Positions 42,341-50,235 of a DNA stretch of 56,480 nucleotides are shown here, in pieces. The stretch's first letter is position 1; every line of letters begins with the position of its first letter. The notes under the pieces are model-generated. The model was not told the DNA's origin. It searched no databases and was given only the letters and a program-made list of their open reading frames with translations. Where the stretch lies: positions 1 to 56,480 of the forward strand of contig CAMLFH010000030.1 in NCBI GenBank assembly GCA_946479285.1, given 5' to 3'. Source of the DNA: an uncultured Flavobacteriales bacterium (GTDB lineage: Bacteria; Bacteroidota; Bacteroidia; Flavobacteriales; Crocinitomicaceae). The position numbers and the translations under genes are program-made.

Positions 42341-42381
42341 AAAAAAAGCAGGCATGCGATCAATCGCATGCCTGCTTTTTT
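42341..42381. terminator. Bidirectional terminator beyond OmpA lipoprotein gene
   Basis: GCAGGCATGCG pairs with CGCATGCCTGC around ATCAAT, flanked by A and T runs. On the minus strand it ends the OmpA lipoprotein transcript, just upstream of the next minus-strand gene. Confidence 0.9.
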
Positions 42382-42390
42382 GATCGGTAT

Positions 42391-43251
42391 TTATTTACCT
42401 GAACTCTGCAGCAAATTCATAATCTCATCCAGTTTCGGAGAAAGAATGATTTCTGTTCGTCGGTTTTTTGCTTTTCCTTCTGCTGTTTCGTTAGGAGCTT
42501 TCGGGAAGTATTCTCCACGGCCTGAAGCGGTCATACGGGTTGCTGCAACACCGTATTTCTCGTTCATCATTCGTGTAATAGAAGTTGCACGGGCAACACT
42601 TAAATCCCAGTTGTCCTTGTAAACAGCTGTTTTGATCGGAACATTATCTGTATGACCTTCCACCAGGATTTGGATGTCCGGGTTTTTATTCAATACGTCG
42701 GCCAATACTTTCAAAGCCTCAACTCCTTTTGGTTCCACAGCGTTGGACCCGGATTTGAAAAGCAATTTGTCGGACATGGAAACGTACACTTTACCGTCAC
42801 GGATTTCCATCGTTAACTCATCCGAGTTAAATCCAACCAAAGCATCTCTAAGAGTTTGGTTCAGTTTTTTAGTTAGTTCATCCTGGCGTGCAATAATTGC
42901 CTGCATTTCACGAAGCATGCGCTCTTTTTCCTGCAGATCTTTGTTCTTGTTCATTAAGTCCTGATCTTTTTGGTTCAATTGTGCAGACTGATTTTCGTTG
43001 ATGTTTTCCTGCCCTGATAATTTCATCTGGAGACTTTTGTTGTCAGATGTAAGACGAGCATTCACTGCTTGTTGGTCAGAAAGTGTCGTACATAAAGAGT
43101 CTCGTTCCGAAACAACTGCCTGAAGTCGTTTCCCACCTTTCTTTTTCTCCGGAACCGGGTCACCACATTTATAAATGGGCTTACAAGAGGATACTGCCAG
43201 CATTCCAATGGCTAGCGCGCCCATCAGAATGGATTTGTTGAATACTTTCAT
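42391..43251 (-). CDS. OmpA/MotB-family peptidoglycan-binding lipoprotein
   Basis: The 286-residue protein has a lipoprotein signal peptide with lipobox VSSC (Cys23). Residues about 45-135 are a coiled coil with Gln/Asn/Lys-rich heptads (SDNKSLQMKLSGQENINENQ). The C-terminal OmpA domain at about 150-270 has FKSGSNAVEPKGVEALKVLA, VEGHTDNVPIKTAVYKDNWD, LSVARATSITRMM and GRGEYFPKAPN...AKNRRTEI, with the Asp and Arg that bind diaminopimelate. It would link outer membrane and cell wall. Confidence 0.92.
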   Translation of the reverse strand: MKVFNKSILMGALAIGMLAVSSCKPIYKCGDPVPEKKKGGKRLQAVVSERDSLCTTLSDQQAVNARLTSDNKSLQMKLSGQENINENQSAQLNQKDQDLMNKNKDLQEKERMLREMQAIIARQDELTKKLNQTLRDALVGFNSDELTMEIRDGKVYVSMSDKLLFKSGSNAVEPKGVEALKVLADVLNKNPDIQILVEGHTDNVPIKTAVYKDNWDLSVARATSITRMMNEKYGVAATRMTASGRGEYFPKAPNETAEGKAKNRRTEIILSPKLDEIMNLLQSSGK

Positions 43252-43378
43252 AACTTTTCTTTTATAATTGGTTCGAATAAAGAAAGGAAATCAAGCAAAA
43301 ATGACCGAAGGTTTTATCTTTTTTTAGGATAGTTTAGGTTTAATTGTGAAATAAAGATGCAACCTAATTAAGCCACAT

Positions 43379-43783
43379 TTACCAAAATCGCTGCTTCAGA
43401 TTGAAAAGAAGAATGAACCCGGAGGATAAAAGACTGAAATAGATCCCAAGATCCACAAAACGTGTATTTAAGCAGAGTTGAAAGCCTGCAAATAACAGAA
43501 AGATTAAGACGCTGAATACCACTATAAACTTGGCAAAAGATGCTTTAAAAAGAGCAAAGAATTGGTTCAAAAGTGTCAAACCGATCAGCGATATCAGAAT
43601 CTTAGATTCATATCCGAATAAAACTGTTTTGAAAGCTCCGAAAGGAAGTTGAACACTTGTTTCATCGATTCTGAATCGGGTAATAATGATTTCAGAAGGT
43701 ATAAAAAGGCATGAAAGCATTACCAAATAAGGTAGCAGCAATTCCGGATATAACTTGATAGCTTGATTGATTTTGAGATTCAA
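43379..43783 (-). CDS. Hypothetical four-helix membrane protein
   Basis: The 134-residue protein has about four hydrophobic segments (15-33, 48-68, 72-92, 105-128) and a short basic C-terminus (NLKQRFW). A TACATTTG box lies 25 bases before its ATG on the minus strand. No family is recognised. It is upstream of the OmpA lipoprotein gene by 127 bases, which hold no obvious terminator. Confidence 0.68.
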   Translation of the reverse strand: MNLKINQAIKLYPELLLPYLVMLSCLFIPSEIIITRFRIDETSVQLPFGAFKTVLFGYESKILISLIGLTLLNQFFALFKASFAKFIVVFSVLIFLLFAGFQLCLNTRFVDLGIYFSLLSSGFILLFNLKQRFW

Positions 43784-43808
43784 TTTGATCAGCGTGTTTT
43801 TATTTCCT

Positions 43809-43816
43809 CAAATGTA
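43809..43816 (-). promoter_or_regulatory. Promoter -7 box TACATTTG for the four-helix gene
   Basis: The minus strand reads TACATTTG, 25 bases before the ATG at 43783. Confidence 0.5.
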
Positions 43817-43870
43817 GACAAAATCCCAATTTTTCAATTTGTAATTGGGCATTCGTAATTCGTAATTGGT

Positions 43871-43878
43871 TAAATTTG
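43871..43878 (+). promoter_or_regulatory. Promoter -7 box TAAATTTG for mtnD-mtnC
   Basis: TAAATTTG stands exactly 4 bases before the mtnD ATG, like the boxes at sufS, tlyA and ribF. Confidence 0.55.
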
Positions 43879-43882
43879 TTTC

Positions 43883-44422
43883 ATGGCAGTTTTATCTATC
43901 CCCGATTTGAAGTTTACCGAGCGCGATCCCCAAAAGATTCGCGAGTTTATGAATGCACGCGGGATCTTTTTTGATCAGTGGCAGGCAGATGTGGTTTTTG
44001 AAGACAGTGCGGACCAGGAGGAAATCCTGAAGGCGTACGAATCAAGTTTGAGCCCATTCATGAAAGCCGGTGGTTATCAAACCGCTGATGTGATTACCAT
44101 CAATAAGCTGACCGAAAATTACGAAGCTATCCGCGCGAAGTTTTTGGCAGAACATACACATTCCGAAGATGAGATCCGCTTTTTTGTGGATGGTGAAGGG
44201 CTTTTTTGGTTCAACCTGGAAAATGAACCGGTTTTTAATCTTTTGTGTGAACAGGGAGATTTAATTTCCGTTCCCGAAGGTACAAAGCATTGGTTTGATG
44301 CCGGAGAAACAAATCCCTTTGTGAAGGCCATTCGTATTTTTATTGATATGAGCGGCTGGATCCCGGAATATACGGAGTCGAAACTGGAGCAGCGATTCAG
44401 CGATTTCAGAGTAAACAGATAA
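43883..44422 (+). CDS. mtnD: Acireductone dioxygenase
   Basis: MtnD oxidises the acireductone of methionine salvage to the keto acid precursor of methionine (iron form) or to off-pathway products (nickel form). The 179-residue cupin has the metal ligands in EHTHSEDEIRFFVDGEG (two His and one Glu) and the fourth in GTKHWFDAG, then FVKAIRIF. It is 12 bases before mtnC, so the two form an operon. Which metal is used cannot be read from the sequence. Confidence 0.95.
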   Translation: MAVLSIPDLKFTERDPQKIREFMNARGIFFDQWQADVVFEDSADQEEILKAYESSLSPFMKAGGYQTADVITINKLTENYEAIRAKFLAEHTHSEDEIRFFVDGEGLFWFNLENEPVFNLLCEQGDLISVPEGTKHWFDAGETNPFVKAIRIFIDMSGWIPEYTESKLEQRFSDFRVNR

Positions 44423-44434
44423 TCCTAAAAGAAG

Positions 44435-45130
44435 ATGACCATAAAACGCCCGACATACATTCTGACTGATATCGAAGGAACTACTTCGTCTATCTCTTTT
44501 GTTGCAGATGAATTATTCCCTTATTTCCGGAATAATATCTCAGACCTGCTGGCACTTAAAGACCGTTTGGTGGTGAAAGAAGCCTTTGATGAAACTATCC
44601 GTCTGGCAAAATCGGAAGACGGAGAAACAATTTCTACCGACCAGGAAATCATTGATAAATTGTATCAATGGAGCGTGGAAGACCGTAAGATTACTCCTCT
44701 TAAAACGGTGCAGGGAGTTTTGTGGGACAGCGGTTACCGCGACGGGGAACTACAAGGACATGTATATCCGGAAGTAGCTGCCAATCTTAAAAACTGGAAA
44801 GAACAGGGAATTCACCTCGGAGTGTTTTCTTCGGGTTCCGTTCCTGCACAAAAACTGATCTTTGGTTACAGCGTTGCAGGAGATCTTACGCCGCTTTTTT
44901 CTCATTATTTTGATACGAATACCGGTGGAAAACGAGAAGCAGCAACCTATGCGAAAATTGCCGAAGAATTGCAGACAGTTCCTTCGGAAATTCTTTTCCT
45001 GAGCGATATTGCCGAAGAATTGGAAGCGGCAGATTCTAACGGATTTCAAACGCTTCAATTGGCAAGAGAAGGAATGGTCGCTTCATGGAAGCAGGCTGTA
45101 GCTTCTTTTGACGAGATAATCTTTGAATAA
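44435..45130 (+). CDS. mtnC: Bifunctional enolase-phosphatase of methionine salvage
   Basis: MtnC carries out enolisation and dephosphorylation to form acireductone, replacing the separate MtnW and MtnX. The 231-residue HAD protein has the nucleophile motif TDIEGTTSSISFV, motif II in VFSSGSVPAQKLIF and motif IV in LFLSDIAEELEAA. It follows mtnD in the pathway order and in the operon. Length is normal for the family. Confidence 0.95.
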   Translation: MTIKRPTYILTDIEGTTSSISFVADELFPYFRNNISDLLALKDRLVVKEAFDETIRLAKSEDGETISTDQEIIDKLYQWSVEDRKITPLKTVQGVLWDSGYRDGELQGHVYPEVAANLKNWKEQGIHLGVFSSGSVPAQKLIFGYSVAGDLTPLFSHYFDTNTGGKREAATYAKIAEELQTVPSEILFLSDIAEELEAADSNGFQTLQLAREGMVASWKQAVASFDEIIFE

Positions 45131-45183
45131 ATACCGAACAATCAATAACTTATGCAGTTTAGTATGTTTTGATTGAAGCCACG

Positions 45184-45209
45184 CATTGGTTTACGTAAAA
45201 AGTGCGTCT
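45184..45209. repeat. Hairpin between mtnC and secreted-protein gene
   Basis: CGCA...TGCG ends enclose the palindrome TTTACGTAAA. It has no T run; a role is not evident. Confidence 0.4.
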
Positions 45210-45228
45210 TGAAGAAAAGAAACTACTT

Positions 45229-46122
45229 ATGAAAAAATTGTTTACACTTTCGGTATTCGGGATTTTTGCACTTACAGCGTCTGCGCAAATTCCCAACAGT
45301 GGATTTGAAACCTTGAATGCAACTAACAATGTGAGTCAATGGTCCAAAACCTTTCTAACAGTCATTTGGATTGATTCTACCGGCGAATTTCACGGAGATT
45401 CGATCGTTTTTGACAGCCCGAACAATGCCTTGTATCTTCCAACTACCGATGCGCATTCCGGACAGTACGCACTTGAAATGCGGAATGCATTCAACTTTAC
45501 ATCCAATTCAGGGATCGCAGGCGGTGCACACCTGTCTGCTGAAGAATCCTATTCCATTGGTTTCGAAGTGCCTATTCCCTGCAGCCCGATCCTGCCGGCA
45601 GCTTTCAGTTTTTATTACAAGTATTTTCCTTTGGCTACCGATTCTGCACAGGCAGTGGTCAATTTATTTGATGTGGATGGAATTCAAGTCGGTGAAGCGC
45701 TGGTTACATTGGGTGGAACAGTTAGTAATTACACGCTTGTGAGTACTCCGATCGTTTATTCGGATTTGAGGCCGGTGGAAAGTTTTTCAATCAGTTTTGC
45801 CACGAGCAGTTATGGGAACCAACCCACTTTCGGAACGCGATTTATGGTCGACGATGTTTCTTTTGACGGATCATTAGGGTTGGATGAGTTGGAAAGTTCA
45901 CTTTCGGTGTTTCCAAATCCGGCAAATTCATCTTTTGAAATAAACGGATCGACAGGAAACGGAAGCATTGGCATTTCCGACCTGAATGGCAGGGTTTTGG
46001 AATTGAACGTTGAGGAAAACCAAATAATCAATTGCTCCACCTGGTCAAATGGGATTTACCTTTTGAAAGTAAGCGACGCAAACGGGACTTCTATCAAAAA
46101 GTTCCTTGTAGCTCATGAATAA
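45229..46122 (+). CDS. Secreted protein with type A T9SS sorting domain
   Basis: The 297-residue protein has a signal peptide (MKKLFTLSVFGIFALTASA), a carbohydrate-binding-like beta-sandwich at about 20-215 (PNSGFETLNATNNVSQWSKT, SYSIGFEVPIPCSP, FMVDDVSFDG) typical of PCMD/jelly-roll surface proteins, and a type A sorting domain at about 222-297 (LSVFPNPANSSFEI, ISDLNGRVL, WSNGIYLLKV, IKKFLV). The frame opens 9 codons earlier, but the ATG at 45229 fits the signal peptide. The ligand is unknown. Confidence 0.88.
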   Translation: MKKLFTLSVFGIFALTASAQIPNSGFETLNATNNVSQWSKTFLTVIWIDSTGEFHGDSIVFDSPNNALYLPTTDAHSGQYALEMRNAFNFTSNSGIAGGAHLSAEESYSIGFEVPIPCSPILPAAFSFYYKYFPLATDSAQAVVNLFDVDGIQVGEALVTLGGTVSNYTLVSTPIVYSDLRPVESFSISFATSSYGNQPTFGTRFMVDDVSFDGSLGLDELESSLSVFPNPANSSFEINGSTGNGSIGISDLNGRVLELNVEENQIINCSTWSNGIYLLKVSDANGTSIKKFLVAHE

Positions 46123-46127
46123 ACAGC

Positions 46128-47303
46128 TTATTTCACAAACCGAAAATTGGAAGTAGCACCGGCGGATTGGATTCGAAGAATGTAACTTCCGGATGCAAAC
46201 GGATTCAGGCCTATTACAGGATTGTCCTGCGTACCGATCATTACTGAATTACCCGATAGATCAACTAATTGATACTGGTAATTAACCGGAGAATCAGTGG
46301 TGTTCTGAATGGTAATGGAATTTGCTGTCCAGTCTTGGAACACGGAGAACTGCCTGCTTATTTCTGCTACCGAAAGATCCATATTCTTGCGCGGCATATC
46401 CGAATAAGTAAACCATTGAATCCCCTCTAATTGAATGGTAGATTTCCAGGAGGCTGTCTCATTTTGAAGGCTGGCTTCCAGGAGATTGAACGGAGTAAAG
46501 AAATCATTAGTGGTAACCCATGTTTGCATGAAGGAAGGTTCGCTGCTGTACAAAGGAAGTACTTTAATGGGTTGATTTGCCAGTCCTAAAGAACGCAGTC
46601 GATCGTCCACGTAATTGTATTGGCTGTTTTGATTGAAATTGACGGATGGCATGTAAATATGGAGTAAAATCCGGTCAACTCCCGCATTGATAAGCCCGGC
46701 TCCCTGTGGATCATCAAACCATCCCAAATAGGCTTCCGATTTATGACCGGCACTGTTTGCCATGGAATCAATTTTAAAAAGCATTTCTGTGTAGTAATTA
46801 AAAGCTCCGTCAACGCTGCAGGTATCTCCATTGGGTGCCAGGTAATACTGACAGTAATATCCGCCTGTATCAACAGAAGCAGCGTTCCACCATTCAAATT
46901 CCAGGTTATATACATCTATTTTTTCAAGAGGATTCGGGTGTTGCTCATTGTACACATGAATAACATCCCTCAGGAACTCAAAATTTTCAGATGCGCCGCC
47001 AATTTCGGCGATATCAAATTGGGTTTTGGCTTTGTAAATGAAATTTGCCAGCACAGCGGAGGTGCTTATATTGGTGAGAGGATGCTGTGTATTTATGTTG
47101 TGCAGGTTATAGAGCATCAGGTAATTAAATCCGTTGTTTTTGGCAAATCTCAGTAAACTGTCTTCGCGTAAAGGATTGCCGAGAATGGTTTGGAAACCGT
47201 CAATATAAAATCCTTTAACTGTTTGTCCCCAAAAGTTAGTTGACTGGGACATGAAAAGACAGAGAATCAATATTCTCCAATTCGTTGAGGTATTTTTTAG
47301 CAC
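46128..47303 (-). CDS. Secreted protein, possibly TIM-barrel glycosidase-like, with T9SS-type tail
   Basis: The reading frame extends to 47426 but would then overlap the mtnA start. I prefer the GTG at 47303, which gives 391 residues and a signal peptide (VLKNTSTNWRILILCLFM..NFWGQ), with a TATCTTTA box at 47325-47332 on the minus strand. The mature part has a barrel-like pattern (GFYIDGFQTILGN, NGFNYLMLYNLHN, KIDVYNLEFEWWN, AYLGWFDDPQ, RILLHIYMP, IKVLPLYSSE). The tail (NPFASGSYILRIQ, SNFRFVK) looks like a type A sorting domain. No catalytic residues can be assigned, so enzymatic function is not claimed. Confidence 0.75.
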   Translation of the reverse strand: MLKNTSTNWRILILCLFMSQSTNFWGQTVKGFYIDGFQTILGNPLREDSLLRFAKNNGFNYLMLYNLHNINTQHPLTNISTSAVLANFIYKAKTQFDIAEIGGASENFEFLRDVIHVYNEQHPNPLEKIDVYNLEFEWWNAASVDTGGYYCQYYLAPNGDTCSVDGAFNYYTEMLFKIDSMANSAGHKSEAYLGWFDDPQGAGLINAGVDRILLHIYMPSVNFNQNSQYNYVDDRLRSLGLANQPIKVLPLYSSEPSFMQTWVTTNDFFTPFNLLEASLQNETASWKSTIQLEGIQWFTYSDMPRKNMDLSVAEISRQFSVFQDWTANSITIQNTTDSPVNYQYQLVDLSGNSVMIGTQDNPVIGLNPFASGSYILRIQSAGATSNFRFVK

Positions 47304-47324
47304 GCTTGTTTCAATTGGTTGAAA

Positions 47325-47332
47325 TAAAGATA
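47325..47332 (-). promoter_or_regulatory. Promoter -7-like box TATCTTTA for the secreted protein gene
   Basis: The minus strand reads TATCTTTA, one base off TAnnTTTG, 21 bases before the proposed GTG start at 47303. Confidence 0.4.
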
Positions 47333-47390
47333 CTATAGCAAATGAAATAAGAGAATAACGTGGAATTAATTTGATTTGGCGTAAAACCAT

Positions 47391-47398
47391 TAATTTTG
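47391..47398 (+). promoter_or_regulatory. Promoter -7 box TAATTTTG for mtnA
   Basis: TAATTTTG lies 18 bases before the ATG at 47417. Confidence 0.55.
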
Positions 47399-47416
47399 CA
47401 GCAGAAAATAAATAAC

Positions 47417-48481
47417 ATGAGCGCATTCAGAACCATTTGGACAACCGAAGATAAGTACGTAGAAGTAATTGATCAGCGTAAATTACCCCATGAATGGGTT
47501 GTTGAGAAGTTGATTTCTTATAAAGACGCGGAACGAGCTATCAAAGACATGGTTGTTCGCGGAGCACCGTTAATCGGCGCAACTGCAGCTTATGGAATTT
47601 ATTTGGCAGCAAGAGAAGGAGCAAACCTGGAAGAAGCTTTCGCAGATCTGCGTCTTTCACGTCCAACGGCAGTGAATTTGTTTTGGGCCTTAGACCGCAT
47701 GAAAGCGAAGCTGGCAACTGCAGCTGATTTGGTTCAAACGGCTTGGGAAGAAGCTGCTCAAATCGTGGAAGATGATGTAGAAACCTGCCGCATGATCGGT
47801 GTTCATGGTTTGCCTCTCATTGAAGCTATTTCGAAGAAAAAGAACGGAGAAACGGTGCATATTCTAACGCATTGCAATGCAGGAATGCTGGGCTGCATCG
47901 AATGGGGCACGATTACTTCTCCCATTTACCAGGCAATTCGGAAAGGCATAAAAGTACACGTTTGGGTAGATGAAACCCGTCCGCGCCTGCAAGGTGCAAA
48001 CCTCACCTGTTACGAATTGACAAGACACGATGTTCCGCACACATTGATCGTGGATAACCAGGGCGGACATTTGATGCAGCACGGAATGGTGGACATGTGT
48101 ATTGTTGGAACGGACCGCACAACGCGCCAGGGAGATGTAGCGAATAAGATCGGTACTTATCTGAAGGCATTGGCCGCGCATGACAATCAAATCCCGTTTT
48201 ATGTGGCGCTTCCTTCCACTACTTTAGATATGACAATTCGCGACGGTTTGAAAGAAATTCCGATTGAACAGCGCGACCAGAATGAAGTGCGTTATGTGGT
48301 CGGGAAAAGCAAAATCTCCGGCCAGCTGGATGAGGTACTGATTTGCCCGGAAACTACGCAGGCAAGCAATTACGGATTTGATGTAACGCCTGCTCGTTTA
48401 GTAACCGCATTGATCACCGAACGCGGAGTTTGTGCGGCAAGTGAAGCAGGATTGACCGAATTGTTTCCGGAATACAAATGA
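47417..48481 (+). CDS. mtnA: S-methyl-5-thioribose-1-phosphate isomerase
   Basis: MtnA isomerises methylthioribose-1-phosphate to methylthioribulose-1-phosphate, the step before MtnB. The 354-residue protein (start MSAFRTIW) has the conserved VVRGAPLIGATAAYG, the catalytic Cys in THCNAGMLGCIEWG, and the catalytic Asp in IVGTDRTTRQGDVANKIGTY. It is alone after its own promoter and runs toward DUF2851. No kinase mtnK or nucleosidase gene lies in the window. Confidence 0.96.
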   Translation: MSAFRTIWTTEDKYVEVIDQRKLPHEWVVEKLISYKDAERAIKDMVVRGAPLIGATAAYGIYLAAREGANLEEAFADLRLSRPTAVNLFWALDRMKAKLATAADLVQTAWEEAAQIVEDDVETCRMIGVHGLPLIEAISKKKNGETVHILTHCNAGMLGCIEWGTITSPIYQAIRKGIKVHVWVDETRPRLQGANLTCYELTRHDVPHTLIVDNQGGHLMQHGMVDMCIVGTDRTTRQGDVANKIGTYLKALAAHDNQIPFYVALPSTTLDMTIRDGLKEIPIEQRDQNEVRYVVGKSKISGQLDEVLICPETTQASNYGFDVTPARLVTALITERGVCAASEAGLTELFPEYK

Positions 48482-48555
48482 CGGCTTGTTTTTTAACGAT
48501 TTGACACTTGTTTCAAATCATCTTTTTTCTTAAATTAAGTAGGAAAATGATGCAA

Positions 48556-49821
48556 ATGAACGAAAATTACCTGCATTTTCTGTGGAAGAATAAGCGTCTT
48601 CCGTTAAATAACCTACAAACCATTGAAGGAAAAAATGTTGAAATTATTCAGGTAGGAATTCATAATCACGATTCCGGACCGGATTTTTTCAACGGCCAAA
48701 TTCGCTTAGATGGATTGACGCATTCCGGAAACATCGAAATGCATATCAAATCGTCTGATTGGAATTTACACGGGCATCAATTCGATAAAGCTTATTCCAA
48801 TGTAATTCTCCATGTGGTTTATGAGCACGATCAATTGATTTTCGTGGAAGGAATTCCGATTCCAACCGTGGAATTAAAAAAGTTGATTGATTGGGATCAT
48901 TACAAGTGGTTTTCAGCGTACTATAAACGAACGCAGCCTGTTTTGTGTGAACCTTTTTTGAGTGAGATTGAAAAAGTGTTGGTAGTCAATCAGATCGAAA
49001 AAGCATTTTTCCAGCGCATCAACCGGAAAATGATGGAGTTGGAAAAGTTATGCCAGGATGGAAAAATGTCTTTCAAAGAAGTATTGTTCCACACGATTTC
49101 AAAAGCATTTGGAATGAAAGTGAATCAGCTTCCTTTCCAGGAATTGGCTATTGGGATTCCTTTCGACAAGTTCATCAAAGCAAGCCAGAAACAAAAAATG
49201 GCCATTGCTTTCGGAGTGGGTGGTTTCCTGGAAGAAGACAAGGAGATCGGATACCATCAGGAATTGAGAAAAGAATGGGATTTTCAGCGCTATCGACTCA
49301 AACTGGAATCCAGAAACGTGTATTCCTGGAAGTTCAAAGGCTGCCGGCCTGGCGGTTTTCCCACGCAGCGACTGGCACAATTTGCAACCTTCGTTCATGA
49401 AATGAACTGGGATTCGGACAGCTGGTATTTGCCCGCAGAAGAATTGCTGTCGATGCTGCAGACCCAATTACTAAAACCTGCTCACCAATATTGGGAAACA
49501 CATTTTGATTTCGGGAAAGAGAAAAAAGCTCCGTCCTCTTTGAGTATTGCCACAGCAAATACGATTATAGTAAATAGCGTGATTCCTTTTTTATGGTGGC
49601 TGTCGTACCGTTTGAGCGACGATTCTTACCGCAGCAAAGCATTCGAAATCCTGTCTTTGCTTCCGCCCGAAAAGAATGAAAAGATCAATGCCTGGAAAAA
49701 AGCAGGAGTAATTCCGGCAGATGCTTTGGAATCGCAGGGACTTATTGAGCTGCACAACGAATTTTGCCTGAAAAAGAAATGTTTGGAGTGTGTGATCGGG
49801 AATGCTGTTTTGAAGAGGTGA
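48556..49821 (+). CDS. DUF2851 family protein
   Basis: The 421-residue protein matches DUF2851: MNENYLHFLWKNKRLPLNNL, IHNHDSGPDFFNGQIRLDGL, GNIEMHIKSSDWNLHGHQFD, and the C-terminal cysteine cluster EFCLKKKCLECVIGNAVL. ATGs also lie at 48547 and the frame opens at 48508; 48556 best fits the family start. The family is widespread in Bacteroidota and its function is unknown, though the Cys cluster at the end resembles a metal site. It is followed by a dispersed repeat. Confidence 0.9.
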   Translation: MNENYLHFLWKNKRLPLNNLQTIEGKNVEIIQVGIHNHDSGPDFFNGQIRLDGLTHSGNIEMHIKSSDWNLHGHQFDKAYSNVILHVVYEHDQLIFVEGIPIPTVELKKLIDWDHYKWFSAYYKRTQPVLCEPFLSEIEKVLVVNQIEKAFFQRINRKMMELEKLCQDGKMSFKEVLFHTISKAFGMKVNQLPFQELAIGIPFDKFIKASQKQKMAIAFGVGGFLEEDKEIGYHQELRKEWDFQRYRLKLESRNVYSWKFKGCRPGGFPTQRLAQFATFVHEMNWDSDSWYLPAEELLSMLQTQLLKPAHQYWETHFDFGKEKKAPSSLSIATANTIIVNSVIPFLWWLSYRLSDDSYRSKAFEILSLLPPEKNEKINAWKKAGVIPADALESQGLIELHNEFCLKKKCLECVIGNAVLKR

Positions 49822-49927
49822 CTTCGACTCCGCTCAGTCTCCTTAGTTCTGTTGTCGTAATCCGGGGCTTCGACTACGCTCAGCCACCTTAGATTTTTTG
49901 ATAAAAGGACACTGAGCATAGTCGAAG
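49822..49927. repeat. Dispersed repeat with CTTCGACT..GCTCAG units
   Basis: CTTCGACTCCGCTCAG at 49822-49837 and CTTCGACTACGCTCAG at 49868-49883 are direct copies; CTGAGCATAGTCGAAG at 49912-49927 is an inverted copy. It directly follows the DUF2851 stop codon. Elements of this kind recur in many Bacteroidota genomes, to my knowledge. No gene lies in it. Confidence 0.75.
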
Positions 49928-49960
49928 TATCAATTTTACATTTTCAATTTAAAAATGTCG

Positions 49961-49968
49961 TAATTTTG
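49961..49968 (+). promoter_or_regulatory. Promoter -7 box TAATTTTG for the PspC-like operon
   Basis: TAATTTTG lies 15 bases before the ATG at 49984. Confidence 0.55.
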
Positions 49969-49983
49969 AGCTAGGAATTAAAG

Positions 49984-50223
49984 ATGAAAAGAACTCTTCA
50001 AAAAATAGCCTTTTTCTTTGAGATGCGCTCTTTCGGAGTGTGCTCCTGGTGGGCAACCAAATTGGGAATTCAAACAAACAAAGTACGTTTGGGTTTTATC
50101 TATGCAACATGCATTGGTTTGGGCTCTCCCTTAATTCCATATCTCATCATGGCCTGGATCCTGGAGCATAAACATTATTTTGGTTTTAGAAGATCTAAAC
50201 GGGCATCTATTTGGGAATTATAA
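49984..50223 (+). CDS. PspC-domain-like small membrane protein
   Basis: The 79-residue protein has the PspC layout: a short N-terminal part (FGVCSWWATKLGIQTNKVRL), then a hydrophobic helix (GFIYATCIGLGSPLIPYLIM) and a basic C-terminus. PspC-family proteins act at the inner membrane in stress responses. It lies 12 bases before the dTDP-sugar-reductase-like gene. The assignment rests on the domain shape, so the role is tentative. Confidence 0.82.
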   Translation: MKRTLQKIAFFFEMRSFGVCSWWATKLGIQTNKVRLGFIYATCIGLGSPLIPYLIMAWILEHKHYFGFRRSKRASIWEL

Positions 50224-50235
50224 GCTTTGACTTTC

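Noticed and set aside
47304..47426. Longer form of the secreted protein overlapping mtnA start
   Set aside because: The extra residues precede a good signal peptide and would overlap the mtnA promoter and start.
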